The position numbers and the translations under genes were made by a program. 39,954 nucleotides of DNA, taken from positions 1 through 39,954 of the forward strand of contig NZ_NOIU01000006.1 in the NCBI RefSeq assembly GCF_004136635.1. Direction: 5' to 3'. This DNA is from Rothia halotolerans (GTDB taxonomy: Bacteria; Actinomycetota; Actinomycetes; Actinomycetales; Micrococcaceae). Positions 1 to 7,838 of the stretch are shown here, piece by piece. The number at the start of each line of letters is the position of its first letter. The first letter of the stretch is position 1. The notes under the pieces were generated by a model. It searched no databases and was not told the DNA's origin. It saw only the letters and a program-made list of their open reading frames with translations.

Positions 1-150
1 GAGGGCTTCTCCAAGCTCGAGGAGCACGTCAACGAGCGCACCGGGCCCCTCGACCTCTCCGGGGTGAAGATCGAGCTGGAGGACGGGGAAGAGGGCACGC
101 TGACCCGCAACCACAAGTCGGCGAAGGCCCCCTGGAAGCTCAGGCGGTAG
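1..150 (+). CDS. C-terminal 49 residues of an unidentified protein (truncated by window edge)
   Basis: An open frame runs in from the left edge and stops at TAG 148-150. The 49 visible residues are charged and hydrophilic, with a basic end (KSAKAPWKLRR), no membrane segment and no motif I recognise. Codon use is GC-rich at third positions, as in neighbouring genes, so it looks like a real gene tail. It converges on the citB-like response regulator. The family cannot be named from this fragment. Confidence 0.6.
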   Translation, partial: EGFSKLEEHVNERTGPLDLSGVKIELEDGEEGTLTRNHKSAKAPWKLRR

Positions 151-171
151 GCCCCTCGGCGCCTCGGGGCC
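150..171. terminator. possible bidirectional terminator between convergent genes
   Basis: GGCCCC at 150-155 pairs with GGGGCC at 166-171, giving a short GC-rich stem over a 10-nt loop just past the first gene's stop. There is no T tract. It sits between convergent genes, where a terminator is expected, but the stem is short. Confidence 0.35.
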
Positions 172-225
172 CTCTCGTGGCCGCACCCCGCCGGACGCGG
201 CTCCGGGCATCGCGGAACCGCCCCG

Positions 226-879
226 TCACGTCCCGTACAGGTGCTCCGGGCGTCCCGTGCTCCCGTACTGCAGCGAGACCGTGACGACGCGGGACTCGGC
301 CAGCTTGGCCAGGTGGCGCTGCGCCGTAGCGCGCGAGGTCCCCACCGCCTCGGCGACCTCCAGGGCCGTCATGGGGCCCCCGGCGTCCTCCAGGGTCGTG
401 GCGATGCGCTCCGCGGTCGAGGAGCCGGCGCCGCGGGCGGGCCCCGCCCCGGGCGAGGCCGCATCGTGGAGGGTGCGCATCAGGCGGTCGAGGTCGGCCT
501 GGCCCACCTTCTCCCGGTCCCAGTAGCGGCGATAGCGGGCGTAGCGGCGGAGGAACCCTTGCAGGTGCCCGGCCTCGAAGGGCTTCAGGACGTAGGTCAG
601 CGCGCCCGCCCGCAGGGCCGAGCGCACCACCTGGGGGTCCGCCACCGCGGAGAGCACCGCGGCGTCGACCTCGGTCTCGCGAATCAGCTCGATGCCGTTG
701 CCGTCCGGGAGCACGTAGTCGGCCAGCAGCAGCCCCACCTCCTCCTCGGCGAGGGACCTGCGGGCGGCACGCACGTCCCGCACCGGGTCCAGGGCGCGGA
801 ATCCGGGCACCGCGTCGACGTACTGGCAGTGCAGCTGCCCCACGTAGAAGTCATCGTCGAGCACTAGGACGTTGACCAT
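226..879 (-). CDS. citB: CitB/DctR-type response regulator
   Basis: Cytoplasmic response regulator of 217 aa. The N-terminal receiver domain (about 1-115) shows the acidic pocket D8-D9-D10, phospho-acceptor D54 (in ADYVLPDGNG), S77 and K99 in LKPF. A linker follows, then a C-terminal winged-helix region (about 155-217) with a helix-turn-helix around EVAEAVGTSRATAQRHL. This layout is typical of regulators paired with CitA/DcuS-type kinases. The ATG at 877-879 follows an AGGAGG-type ribosome-binding site, 21 nt after the kinase stop, so the two are co-transcribed. It probably activates the divergent CitMHS transporter gene, as CitAB systems do in other actinobacteria; this is inferred from gene order. 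DctR for C4-dicarboxylates is the alternative. Confidence 0.85.
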   Translation of the reverse strand: MVNVLVLDDDFYVGQLHCQYVDAVPGFRALDPVRDVRAARRSLAEEEVGLLLADYVLPDGNGIELIRETEVDAAVLSAVADPQVVRSALRAGALTYVLKPFEAGHLQGFLRRYARYRRYWDREKVGQADLDRLMRTLHDAASPGAGPARGAGSSTAERIATTLEDAGGPMTALEVAEAVGTSRATAQRHLAKLAESRVVTVSLQYGSTGRPEHLYGT

Positions 880-900
880 CGTTCCTCCTCGTCCGCATTG

Positions 901-2721
901 TCATCGGTGGTCATCGGGGGTGGTGGCGTCCGGTCCTCCCCCGGGCTCGTCGCCGGGGCCCTCCAGCACCTCGGGCAGAAGCACCGCGAAGCTCGCGCCG
1001 CCCAGGTCGGGGTCGCGGCCGTCCAGCAGCCAGACCCGGCCGCCGTGACGCTGGGCGACCCTCCGGCACAGCGCCAGGCCGAGGCCGAGGCCGTGGTTCG
1101 GGCCGGCGGCGTCGGCACCGGCGGGGGAACCGGGATCAGGACCGAGGTCGAGGCCCAGGCCGCCGCCCGCGAGGCCGCTGACCCCCTCCTCGAAGATCCG
1201 CTCCGCGTCCCCGGGCGCCACCCCGCCGCCGGTGTCGGTCACCACCGCGTGCAGCTCGCTCCCGGAGCTCAGCAGCTGGACCTCGACAGCGGCGGGGGCA
1301 CCCGCACCGCTCGCAGCGGAGACGATCCCCCTGCCGGCCCCGGGCGCGCCGTCGGCCTCCTCCCCCGCGCGCCCCCGCACCGCCGCGCGCACCGCGTTGT
1401 CGATGAGGTTCCCGAGGATCAGCGTGACGTCCTCCGGCTCGCCCACCCGCCCGAGCACCAGGGAGTCGGGCGTGACGGACAACGCCACTCCGGCCTCGGC
1501 GGCGGTGGTCCCCTTGGCCTCCAGCAGGGCGCGCAGGTACGGGTCGGAGACCAGCTCGATCCCCTCGACCGGCGTCGCGATCGGCCCCGTCCGCAGGATC
1601 GTGGCGAGGTAGCCGCGCGCCTCCTCCACGGCCCCGGTGTCCACCAGCCCGAGCACCGTGTGCAGCCGGTTGGCGAACTCGTGGCGCTGCGCGCGCAGGG
1701 CCTGCGCCATCGAGGTCACCGACTCCAGCTGCCGCGCCATCGTCAGCATCTGCGTCTCGTCCCTCAGGGTCACGACGCCGCCCACCGAGACCCCGCCCCG
1801 GCTCACCCGGACCGCGGTGGCCAGCAGGATCCGGCCCCCGACGCTCACCCGGCGCCGCAGCGCCCCGCGGTCGGGCGCCTCCGCCATCATCCGGCGGATC
1901 TCCTCCGGGACGACGCCGTGCCTGTGGTCGGACCCGCCTGCGGTCCCGCCCAGCAGCTCGTCCGCCGTGGAGTTGCTCAGGGTCAGCTCGCCGGCGGAGC
2001 TGAAGCCGAGCACGCCGTCGTCGAGCCCGCGCAGCACCGCCCCCTGGTCCCGGGCCATCTCCGCGAGCTCCTCCGGGCCCACCCCCAGGGTCTCGCGGCG
2101 CAGCCGCCGGCCCAGCGCGAGCGAGGCGAACACGCCCAGGGCGAGCGCGAGCACCGCGACCGAGCCGAGGGCCAGGAACTCCCGCCGCAGGTCGGCGTCG
2201 AGCACCGAGGCGTGGATGCCCACCGAGACCTCGCCGACCACCGCGCCGTCGTCGGCGCTGGAGTAGACCGGGACCTTGGCGCGGACCGTCTCCCCGAGCG
2301 TCCCCGCGCCGTGGGTCACGGTCTCCCGGCCCGCGAGCGCCGACTCCGGGGAGGTGGAGACCCGCTTCCCGATCTCCTCGGGGCGGGGGTGGGTCAGGCG
2401 GATGCCGCGGTCGTCGGTGATGACGGCGAACTGGATGCCGGAGCGCTGCCGCAGGTCCTCGGCGAGGTCCTGCAGCGGGCCGGTGATCGCGGCGTCGGGC
2501 TCGGCGGCGTGCTCCCGGGAGGCGCGGGTGGAGCCCTCCCTGACCTCCGGCGCGGAGGCCAGGGTCCGCGCCGTCGCCAGCGCCTCGGTCTCGCTGACGT
2601 CCGTGACGGCCCGGGCCCCCATCCAGGCGAAGACGCCGGTGACCAGCGCCAGCAGCACCACGACCACCGCGAGCTGGCTCAGCAGCACGCGGCGGGAGAA
2701 GGATCGGGCGGAACGGGGCAC
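901..2721 (-). CDS. citA: CitA/DcuS-family sensor histidine kinase
   Basis: Membrane sensor kinase of about 606 aa from GTG at 2719-2721. A first membrane helix (about 13-35) precedes an extracytoplasmic PAS-like sensor (about 40-180) with the CitA/DcuS-type stretch AVITDDRGIRLTHP. A second helix lies at about 182-205, then a cytoplasmic PAS region, and a SpoB-type dimerisation helix with phospho-acceptor H347 in QRHEFANRLH. The ATPase domain has the N box NLIDNAVRAA, the G1 box DTGGGV and the GLGLGLALC G2 box. A glycine-rich insert lies between G1 and G2. The start is uncertain: GGGAG lies too close to this GTG and the frame is open further upstream, but family alignment favours this region. 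It is divergent from the transporter, with about 140 bp between them. Probable ligand: citrate or a C4-dicarboxylate. Confidence 0.85.
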   Translation of the reverse strand: MPRSARSFSRRVLLSQLAVVVVLLALVTGVFAWMGARAVTDVSETEALATARTLASAPEVREGSTRASREHAAEPDAAITGPLQDLAEDLRQRSGIQFAVITDDRGIRLTHPRPEEIGKRVSTSPESALAGRETVTHGAGTLGETVRAKVPVYSSADDGAVVGEVSVGIHASVLDADLRREFLALGSVAVLALALGVFASLALGRRLRRETLGVGPEELAEMARDQGAVLRGLDDGVLGFSSAGELTLSNSTADELLGGTAGGSDHRHGVVPEEIRRMMAEAPDRGALRRRVSVGGRILLATAVRVSRGGVSVGGVVTLRDETQMLTMARQLESVTSMAQALRAQRHEFANRLHTVLGLVDTGAVEEARGYLATILRTGPIATPVEGIELVSDPYLRALLEAKGTTAAEAGVALSVTPDSLVLGRVGEPEDVTLILGNLIDNAVRAAVRGRAGEEADGAPGAGRGIVSAASGAGAPAAVEVQLLSSGSELHAVVTDTGGGVAPGDAERIFEEGVSGLAGGGLGLDLGPDPGSPAGADAAGPNHGLGLGLALCRRVAQRHGGRVWLLDGRDPDLGGASFAVLLPEVLEGPGDEPGGGPDATTPDDHR

Positions 2722-2863
2722 GCTCCCACGGTAGCCGCGCCTGAGCAGAATGCGCAAAAGGCGCAGAACGGGCAGAACGCGTTCAGTGCGCACAAACGCG
2801 CGCCGCGATGCGCGCCACCCTAGGGTGTATCGAGCATCACATACGCCTTCGAAGGAGAAGCTC
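2722..2863. promoter_or_regulatory. divergent control region between citA-like kinase and CitMHS gene
   Basis: This intergenic region separates the leftward kinase-regulator operon from the rightward transporter. It is the expected binding region for the response regulator. It holds repeated GCGCA/CAGAACG-type words, but I see no clear palindrome. GAAGGAG at 2851-2857 is the transporter's ribosome-binding site, 6 nt before its GTG. Confidence 0.5.
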
Positions 2864-4318
2864 GTGCTCGTTATCCTAGGCTTCGCCATGATCCTCGTCT
2901 TCATGACGCTGATCATGACCAAGCGGCTCTCGCCCATCCTGGCGCTGATCATCGTCCCGACCATCTTCGGCCTCTTCGCCGGTGCCGGCCTGGGCATCGG
3001 CGACATGGTCATGGACGCCATCGCCTCGATGTCCTCGACGGCGGCCCTGCTGCTCTTCGCCATCATCTACTTCGGCATCATGATCGACGTCGGGCTCTTC
3101 GACAAGCTCGTCGAGTTCATCCTGAAGGTCGCCGGGCACGACCCCGTCAAGGTCGTCATGGGCACCGCGCTGCTGACCGGCGCCGTCTCCCTGGACGGCG
3201 ACGGCTCCACCACGTTCATCGTGGTGACCGCCGCGATGCTGCCCATCTACCAGCGCCTGCACATGTCCCCGGTGGTCCTCACCTGCGTCGCCGGCCTGAT
3301 CAACGGCACCCTGAACATCGTCCCGTGGGGCGGCCCGACGGCGCGCGCCTCCTCCGCGCTGCAGATCGACGCCAACGAGATCTTCGCCCCCATGGTCCCC
3401 GCCCTCATCGCGGGTCTGCTGCTGTGCTTCGTCTTCGCCTACTTCCTCGGCGTCTCCGAACGCCGCCGGCTGGCCAAGAACGGCATCTCCTGGGCCATGA
3501 AGAAGGGCCCCGAGTCGGACGGCTCCGAGCTGGTCGGCGCGGCCGCCCGCACGACGTCGGGCGCCTCCTCCTCCGACGACGGCGCCGCCCCGGCCGCCGG
3601 CCCCGCGACCCGCGCGATGTCCGTCGCGCAGGAGCAGCCCGAGGGCGGCCACGGCGCCGCGCTGACCGACACCGCCCTGGACCCCAACCGGTCCACGCTG
3701 CGCCCCAAGCTGTTCTGGTTCAACCTCGTGCTGACCGTCGCCGTGATGGTCATGCTGGTCATGGACCTGCTGCCCCTGCCCTACCTGTTCATGATCGCCA
3801 TGGTGATCGCCCTGATGGTGAACTTCCCCAACCTGAAGGACCAGCAGGAGGAGCTCGCCTCGCACTCCTCGGCGATCATCTCCGTGGTCGCGATGGTCAT
3901 GGCCGCCGGCGTGCTGACCGGCATCATGAGCGGCACCGGCATGGTGGACGACATGGCCGCCTGGCTGGTCGACGTGATCCCCACCTCGATGGGGCCGTAC
4001 ATGGCGGTCATCACCGGCCTGCTCTCGATCCCGATGACGTTCTTCATGAGCAACGACGCCTTCTACTTCGGCATCCTGCCCGTGCTGACCGAGACCGCCG
4101 CCCACTACGGGATCCCGGCGGCCGACATGGCCCGCGCCTCGATCACCGGCCAGCCGGTGCACATGCAGTCCCCGCTGGTCCCGGCGATCCTGCTGCTCGT
4201 CTCGCTCTCCGGGGTTGACCTCGGGGACCACCACAAGAAGGTACTGTGGCGAGCACTGCTGGTCGCCCTGGTCATGCTGGCCGTGGGCGTGCTGGTGGGC
4301 GTCGTCGCCATTGGATAG
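2864..4318 (+). CDS. CitMHS-family citrate:metal:H+ symporter
   Basis: Integral membrane transporter of 484 aa. CitMHS proteins import citrate complexed with a divalent metal (Mg or Ca type) in symport with protons. About a dozen hydrophobic segments are visible, interrupted by a hydrophilic Ala/Gly-rich central loop (about residues 205-280). Family motifs include SLDGDGSTTF near residue 105 and VPWGGPTARA near 155, with NDAFYFG in the C-terminal half. The GTG start at 2864 is chosen because GAAGGAG (2851-2857) lies 6 nt upstream and the next residues begin the first membrane helix. The adjacent CitAB-type system probably senses extracellular citrate and switches this gene on. The uspA-like gene follows with its ribosome-binding site overlapping this stop codon. 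Resembles actinobacterial CitH. Confidence 0.9.
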   Translation: MLVILGFAMILVFMTLIMTKRLSPILALIIVPTIFGLFAGAGLGIGDMVMDAIASMSSTAALLLFAIIYFGIMIDVGLFDKLVEFILKVAGHDPVKVVMGTALLTGAVSLDGDGSTTFIVVTAAMLPIYQRLHMSPVVLTCVAGLINGTLNIVPWGGPTARASSALQIDANEIFAPMVPALIAGLLLCFVFAYFLGVSERRRLAKNGISWAMKKGPESDGSELVGAAARTTSGASSSDDGAAPAAGPATRAMSVAQEQPEGGHGAALTDTALDPNRSTLRPKLFWFNLVLTVAVMVMLVMDLLPLPYLFMIAMVIALMVNFPNLKDQQEELASHSSAIISVVAMVMAAGVLTGIMSGTGMVDDMAAWLVDVIPTSMGPYMAVITGLLSIPMTFFMSNDAFYFGILPVLTETAAHYGIPAADMARASITGQPVHMQSPLVPAILLLVSLSGVDLGDHHKKVLWRALLVALVMLAVGVLVGVVAIG

Positions 4319-4331
4319 GAGCTTGTAAGAC

Positions 4332-4793
4332 GTGACCGACTTCTACTCGACCCCCCGTCAGAACTACCCCGCCCCCTCGTTGCGGGTCGCCGCCTCGGAC
4401 GGCATCGACGATGCCGAGCGGACCGTCGTCCTGGCGTACCGCGCCGACTCCAAGCCCTCGGTCCTGGAGCAGGCGGTCAAGGTCGCGCGCCGGGAGGACG
4501 CCGCCCTGCGGGCCGTGCTGTTCGCCACGGACAGCACGGCGGGCCCCTCGACCAACGCGATCGCCCAGACCAAGGACCTGGTCCGCGGTCTGATCGAGGC
4601 GGGCGTGGAGTTCGAGGTCCAGCGGGCGGACACCGACGTCGCCTCCCAGATCCTCGGCCTGGCCGAGGAGTGGAAGGCCGAGCTGATCGTGATGTCCTCG
4701 CGGCGCCGGTCCCCCGTCCTGAAGCTGTTCCTCGGCTCGAGCGCCCAGCGGGTGATCCTCGAGGCCGAGTGCCCGGTGCTGATGGTCAAGTAG
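4332..4793 (+). CDS. universal stress protein (UspA family)
   Basis: Small cytoplasmic Usp-domain protein of 153 aa with the usual alpha/beta arrangement (VVLAYRADSKPSVLEQAV near the start, then VMSSRRRSPVLKLFLGSSAQRV and CPVLMVK at the end). GTG start at 4332; AGGAG at 4317-4321 overlaps the transporter stop, so it is translated from the same message. The ATP-binding signature G-2X-G-9X-G-S is degenerate: both early glycines are replaced (SSRRR) while the late GSS remains. It may therefore be a non-nucleotide-binding Usp. A Usp coupled to a transporter gene suggests modulation of transport, but that is inference. Confidence 0.85.
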   Translation: MTDFYSTPRQNYPAPSLRVAASDGIDDAERTVVLAYRADSKPSVLEQAVKVARREDAALRAVLFATDSTAGPSTNAIAQTKDLVRGLIEAGVEFEVQRADTDVASQILGLAEEWKAELIVMSSRRRSPVLKLFLGSSAQRVILEAECPVLMVK

Positions 4794-4819
4794 CGGGCCG
4801 ATGACGGGACATGACGGAG

Positions 4820-4863
4820 CGGCCGGGAGCCCGCCGCGCGATGGCGCGGCGGGGTCCCGGCCG
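4820..4863 (+). terminator. strong 20-position hairpin after the citrate transporter-uspA operon
   Basis: Bases 4820-4839 pair with 4844-4863: 19 of 20 positions are complementary, the exception being the 4829/4854 G-G mismatch. The loop is GATG. It begins 27 nt after the uspA stop. No T tract follows, as is common in GC-rich actinobacteria. Its strength argues that the next coding sequence does not start upstream of it. Confidence 0.75.
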
Positions 4864-4932
4864 TTCGGCGTCTCGGCGGGTCCCGAGCCGGCGCCCAGGG
4901 GCGGCACCGCGGACTCCGCTCCGGAAGACGTC

Positions 4933-5916
4933 GTGACGGAGCCCCGGGCGAGCGGAATCGCCGCGGCCCTGCGAGCCGGCCCCCTCGTGCTCGATGCCGG
5001 CATGTCCACCGGCCTGGAACGGCTCGGCGTCCGCACCGACTCGGCCCTGTGGACGGCCTCCGCCCTGCGCGAGGGATCCGAGGCGGTGCGGCGCGTCCAC
5101 GAGGAGCACCTGGCCGCGGGCGCCGACGTCGTCATCACCGACACGTATCAGGCCGCCCTGCCGACGCTGGCCGCCGCCGGCCTGGACCGCGCGGAGGCCG
5201 GGGAGATGGTGCGCCGGGCGGTCGCGGCGGCCCGGCAGGCCCGCGACGCCGTCCGTCCCGGCGCCTTCGTGGCCGGCTCCGTGGGGCCCTACGGCGCCCA
5301 CCTGGCCGACGGCAGCGAATACACCGGCGCGTACCGGATGGACGAGTCCGGATACCGGGACTTCCACCGGGGCAGGATCGCGCTGCTGCTCGAGGCCGGC
5401 GTGGACCTGCTCGCCATCGAGACCCTCCCCCGGGCCGACGAGGCCCGTGCCGTGGCCGTGCTGCTGGCCGAGGAGTTCCCGGGGACGCCGGCGTGGTTTT
5501 CCTTCACGCCGGCGGCCGCATCACCCGCTCACGCATCATCCGCTCCCGCGCCGCCCGCCCTGCCCGACGGCACGCCGCTGCAGGAGATCGCCCGCGAGCT
5601 CGGGAAAGCGCCCGGCGTCGTCGCGGTGGGCGTCAACTGCCTCGCCCCGGCCCGCGTCGGGGAGGCTATCCGCGCGCTGCGGCGAGGGACCAGCGCACCC
5701 ATCGTGGTCTACCCCAACTCCGGCGAGTCCTACGATCCGCTCGCCAAGGCCTGGTCCGGGCGGGACGACTCCGGGGAGGAGGGCGCGACGTCGCTCGCCG
5801 AGCTGGCACCGAGGTGGGTCGCCGCCGGTGCGAGCGCGGTCGGCGGCTGCTGCCGCACCACGGCCGACGACGTCGCCGCGATCGCCCGCGCGCTCGGGGA
5901 CGGGCGGGCAGTCTAG
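4933..5916 (+). CDS. mmuM: homocysteine S-methyltransferase
   Basis: Cytoplasmic zinc methyltransferase that transfers a methyl group from S-methylmethionine (or a related donor) to homocysteine, giving methionine. Seen: LVLDAGMSTGLERLG at the start of the barrel, ITDTYQAALPTL, GSVGPYGAHLADGSEY, and the metal-ligand cysteines in VGVNCLAP and VGGCCRTT. From GTG 4933 it is 327 aa, matching the E. coli MmuM N-terminus (about 310 aa); GGAAG at 4922-4926 could serve as ribosome-binding site. The same frame opens at ATG 4801, adding 44 low-complexity Gly/Ala/Pro residues, but that stretch spans the strong hairpin at 4820-4863, so I prefer the later start. No S-methylmethionine permease is adjacent. 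Converges with tenA. Confidence 0.85.
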   Translation: MTEPRASGIAAALRAGPLVLDAGMSTGLERLGVRTDSALWTASALREGSEAVRRVHEEHLAAGADVVITDTYQAALPTLAAAGLDRAEAGEMVRRAVAAARQARDAVRPGAFVAGSVGPYGAHLADGSEYTGAYRMDESGYRDFHRGRIALLLEAGVDLLAIETLPRADEARAVAVLLAEEFPGTPAWFSFTPAAASPAHASSAPAPPALPDGTPLQEIARELGKAPGVVAVGVNCLAPARVGEAIRALRRGTSAPIVVYPNSGESYDPLAKAWSGRDDSGEEGATSLAELAPRWVAAGASAVGGCCRTTADDVAAIARALGDGRAV

Positions 5917-5972
5917 GGACGGCTGCGCCGGGGAGGCCCACAAGCCCGCCGGCCGGCCCGCCTCCTCCCTGC

Positions 5973-6689
5973 TCAGCGGCTCCAGGCCTCCCGGCGGTGC
6001 GCCGCGTCCCAGAAGAGCTCCTCGTAGCGGGAGGCGTCGAGGAAGACCTCGCGCATCCGCTCCCGCACGCCCTCCCCCGCGCCGGCGGCCGCCTCCTCGA
6101 CCAGCACGATCGCCGCCTGCGTCGCCTCGGCGAAGGCCGGGTCGCCGTACTCGGCCAGCCAGGCGCCGTAGGGGTGCTCCGCGACGGCCGCGGCGCGGCC
6201 GGCCAGCTCCTGCCCGACCTCCGCGTAGATCCAGAAGCACGGCAGCACGGCGGCGGCGCCGACCTCGTAGGGCTCGTAGGCGCAGGCGGCCATCAGCGTG
6301 TACATGTAGCCGCGCGTGGTCGGCGAGGGAGCCGCCGGGCGCGGGATCCCGGAGAGCACCGGGTCGCTCATGAGCTGGGAGTGCAGCGCCTTCTCCTCCG
6401 CGACGGCGGTCTGGGCGCTGCCGGCCCAGAACTCGGCCGCCGCCGGGGTGGGCGCCCTGCTGGCCAGGACCGCCATCGCGCGGGAGTAGTTGGCGAGGTA
6501 GAAGGAGTCCTGCTGGAGGTACTCCACGAAGGCCTCGGGCTCGAGCGTCCCCTCGGCGAGGTCGTTGAGGAAGGGGAGGTTGCACACGCGGCCCATGATC
6601 TCGGCGGCGTCCGCCCAGAGGGAGCCGGTGAACTCGCCGGTCTCCCATCGGGCGGACTGGTCCTGCTGGCGGTCTCTGAAGAGGGGCAT
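5973..6689 (-). CDS. tenA: TenA-family aminopyrimidine aminohydrolase (thiaminase II)
   Basis: Cytoplasmic all-helical TenA enzyme of 238 aa that hydrolyses aminopyrimidine breakdown products of thiamine to recover HMP for re-synthesis. Visible features are FLNDLAEGTLEPEAFVEYLQQD, DSFYLANYSRAM, the cysteine-bearing AAVLPCFWIYAEVG (TenA_C type), and the C-terminal YEELFWDAAHRREAW with its conserved Glu. Start ATG 6687-6689 follows AGGAGC. It is the last gene of the thi cluster, 81 nt after thiD, with an 18-bp palindrome in the gap. Its product feeds ThiD with HMP. Confidence 0.92.
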   Translation of the reverse strand: MPLFRDRQQDQSARWETGEFTGSLWADAAEIMGRVCNLPFLNDLAEGTLEPEAFVEYLQQDSFYLANYSRAMAVLASRAPTPAAAEFWAGSAQTAVAEEKALHSQLMSDPVLSGIPRPAAPSPTTRGYMYTLMAACAYEPYEVGAAAVLPCFWIYAEVGQELAGRAAAVAEHPYGAWLAEYGDPAFAEATQAAIVLVEEAAAGAGEGVRERMREVFLDASRYEELFWDAAHRREAWSR

Positions 6690-6716
6690 GGTGCTCCTGG
6701 GGTCGGTGGGAAGGTG

Positions 6717-6734
6717 TGCGGGATCGATCCCGCA
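6717..6734. repeat. 18-bp perfect palindrome between thiD and tenA
   Basis: TGCGGGATCGATCCCGCA is fully self-complementary. On the minus-strand transcript it would form a 7-bp hairpin with a TCGA loop. It could be a protein operator or a stem that lowers tenA expression relative to thiMED. No T tract follows. Confidence 0.5.
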
Positions 6735-6770
6735 TGCGATGGGACGAGGGATGTGGCGCGCCGCCGACGG

Positions 6771-7838
6771 TCAGCGGAGGATCTGGGCGAGGTGGTCCAC
6801 GGGGCCGTGGCCGGCCTCTGGGGTGCGGGAGAGTCGCCATCCGGCGCCCTCCGTCAGGGCGCGGGTGAGGAACTCCTTGCCGGAGCGGACGGCGGCGGTC
6901 AGGGCGGCGTCGTCGAGCCCGGCCGGCTCGGCGGCCACACCGTCGGGCTGGGACCGGCCGCTCGGATGGGCGGTCCCGGCCGGAAGGCCCGCCCCCCGCG
7001 GGAGGCCGGCCCCGCGCGAGCGGGCGGCGTGCGCCGCGATCGCCGAGGAGAGCGTGCACCCGGTCCCGTGGGTGTTCCGGGTCTCCACGCGCGGGACGCT
7101 CCACTCCGTGAGCAGAGGCTCCGCCCCCTCGCGGGCGATCGCCAGGACGTCGACGGCGTCGCCCCGCCGCAGGTGCCCGCCCTTCAGCAGCACCGCGCGC
7201 GGTCCGAGGCCCAGCAGCTCCACGGCCGCCTCGCGCATGCCCGGCAGGTCCTCGGCCTCCTCGGCCCCGAGGAGGCTCGCGGCCTCGGGGAGGTTGGGGG
7301 TCACGACGTCGGCAAGCGGCACCAGCTCCTCGAGCATCCGCCGCGCCGCGCCGTCGCCCATGAGGGCGTCGCCACTGGTCGCGACCATGACGGGGTCCAG
7401 CACCAGGGTGCCGAACTCCCGCCGCCGGCCGGCGATGGTCCGGGCCACGGCCCGCACCGTCTCCGCGCCGCCGAGCATGCCGATCTTGGTGGCGTCCACC
7501 GGCAGGTCGTCGATCACCGCCTCGATCTGGGAGATGCAGAAGGCCGCCGGGACCTCCATGACCTCCCGTACGCCCACCGTGTTCTGGCTGGTCAGCGCGC
7601 TGAGGCATGCCGTCCCGTAGACGCCGAGCGCGGAGAAGGTCTTGAGGTCGGCCTGGATGCCGGCGCCGCCCGAGGGATCGGAGCCTGCGATGGTCATCGC
7701 GGTGGCCGGGCGCGGGGCCGCACCGGGGTCAACCGTTGACGGGACCGGGCGCGGGGACGCACCGGGATCGGCCATCACCGCGGCCGGGCGGGAGCCCTGC
7801 ACGGACTCGGGGCTCGAGCCGGTCGTCACGCGGGTCAT
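6771..7838 (-). CDS. thiD: hydroxymethylpyrimidine / phosphomethylpyrimidine kinase
   Basis: Ribokinase-fold enzyme of 355 aa that phosphorylates HMP to HMP-P and HMP-PP. Seen: MTIAGSDPSGGAGIQADLKTF at about 48-68, LDPVMVATSGDALM, VLLKGGHLRRGDAVDVL, and the catalytic anion-hole motif NTHGTGCTLSSAIAA. The ATG at 7836-7838 overlaps the thiE stop as ATGA, fixing the start and showing translational coupling. Two oddities: an N-terminal extension of about 46 residues carrying the near-repeat DPGASPRP / DPGAAPRP, and a low-complexity insert with a repeated RGAGLP-type unit after the catalytic motif. Both look like expansion of GC-rich repeats and not extra domains. Confidence 0.93.
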   Translation of the reverse strand: MTRVTTGSSPESVQGSRPAAVMADPGASPRPVPSTVDPGAAPRPATAMTIAGSDPSGGAGIQADLKTFSALGVYGTACLSALTSQNTVGVREVMEVPAAFCISQIEAVIDDLPVDATKIGMLGGAETVRAVARTIAGRRREFGTLVLDPVMVATSGDALMGDGAARRMLEELVPLADVVTPNLPEAASLLGAEEAEDLPGMREAAVELLGLGPRAVLLKGGHLRRGDAVDVLAIAREGAEPLLTEWSVPRVETRNTHGTGCTLSSAIAAHAARSRGAGLPRGAGLPAGTAHPSGRSQPDGVAAEPAGLDDAALTAAVRSGKEFLTRALTEGAGWRLSRTPEAGHGPVDHLAQILR

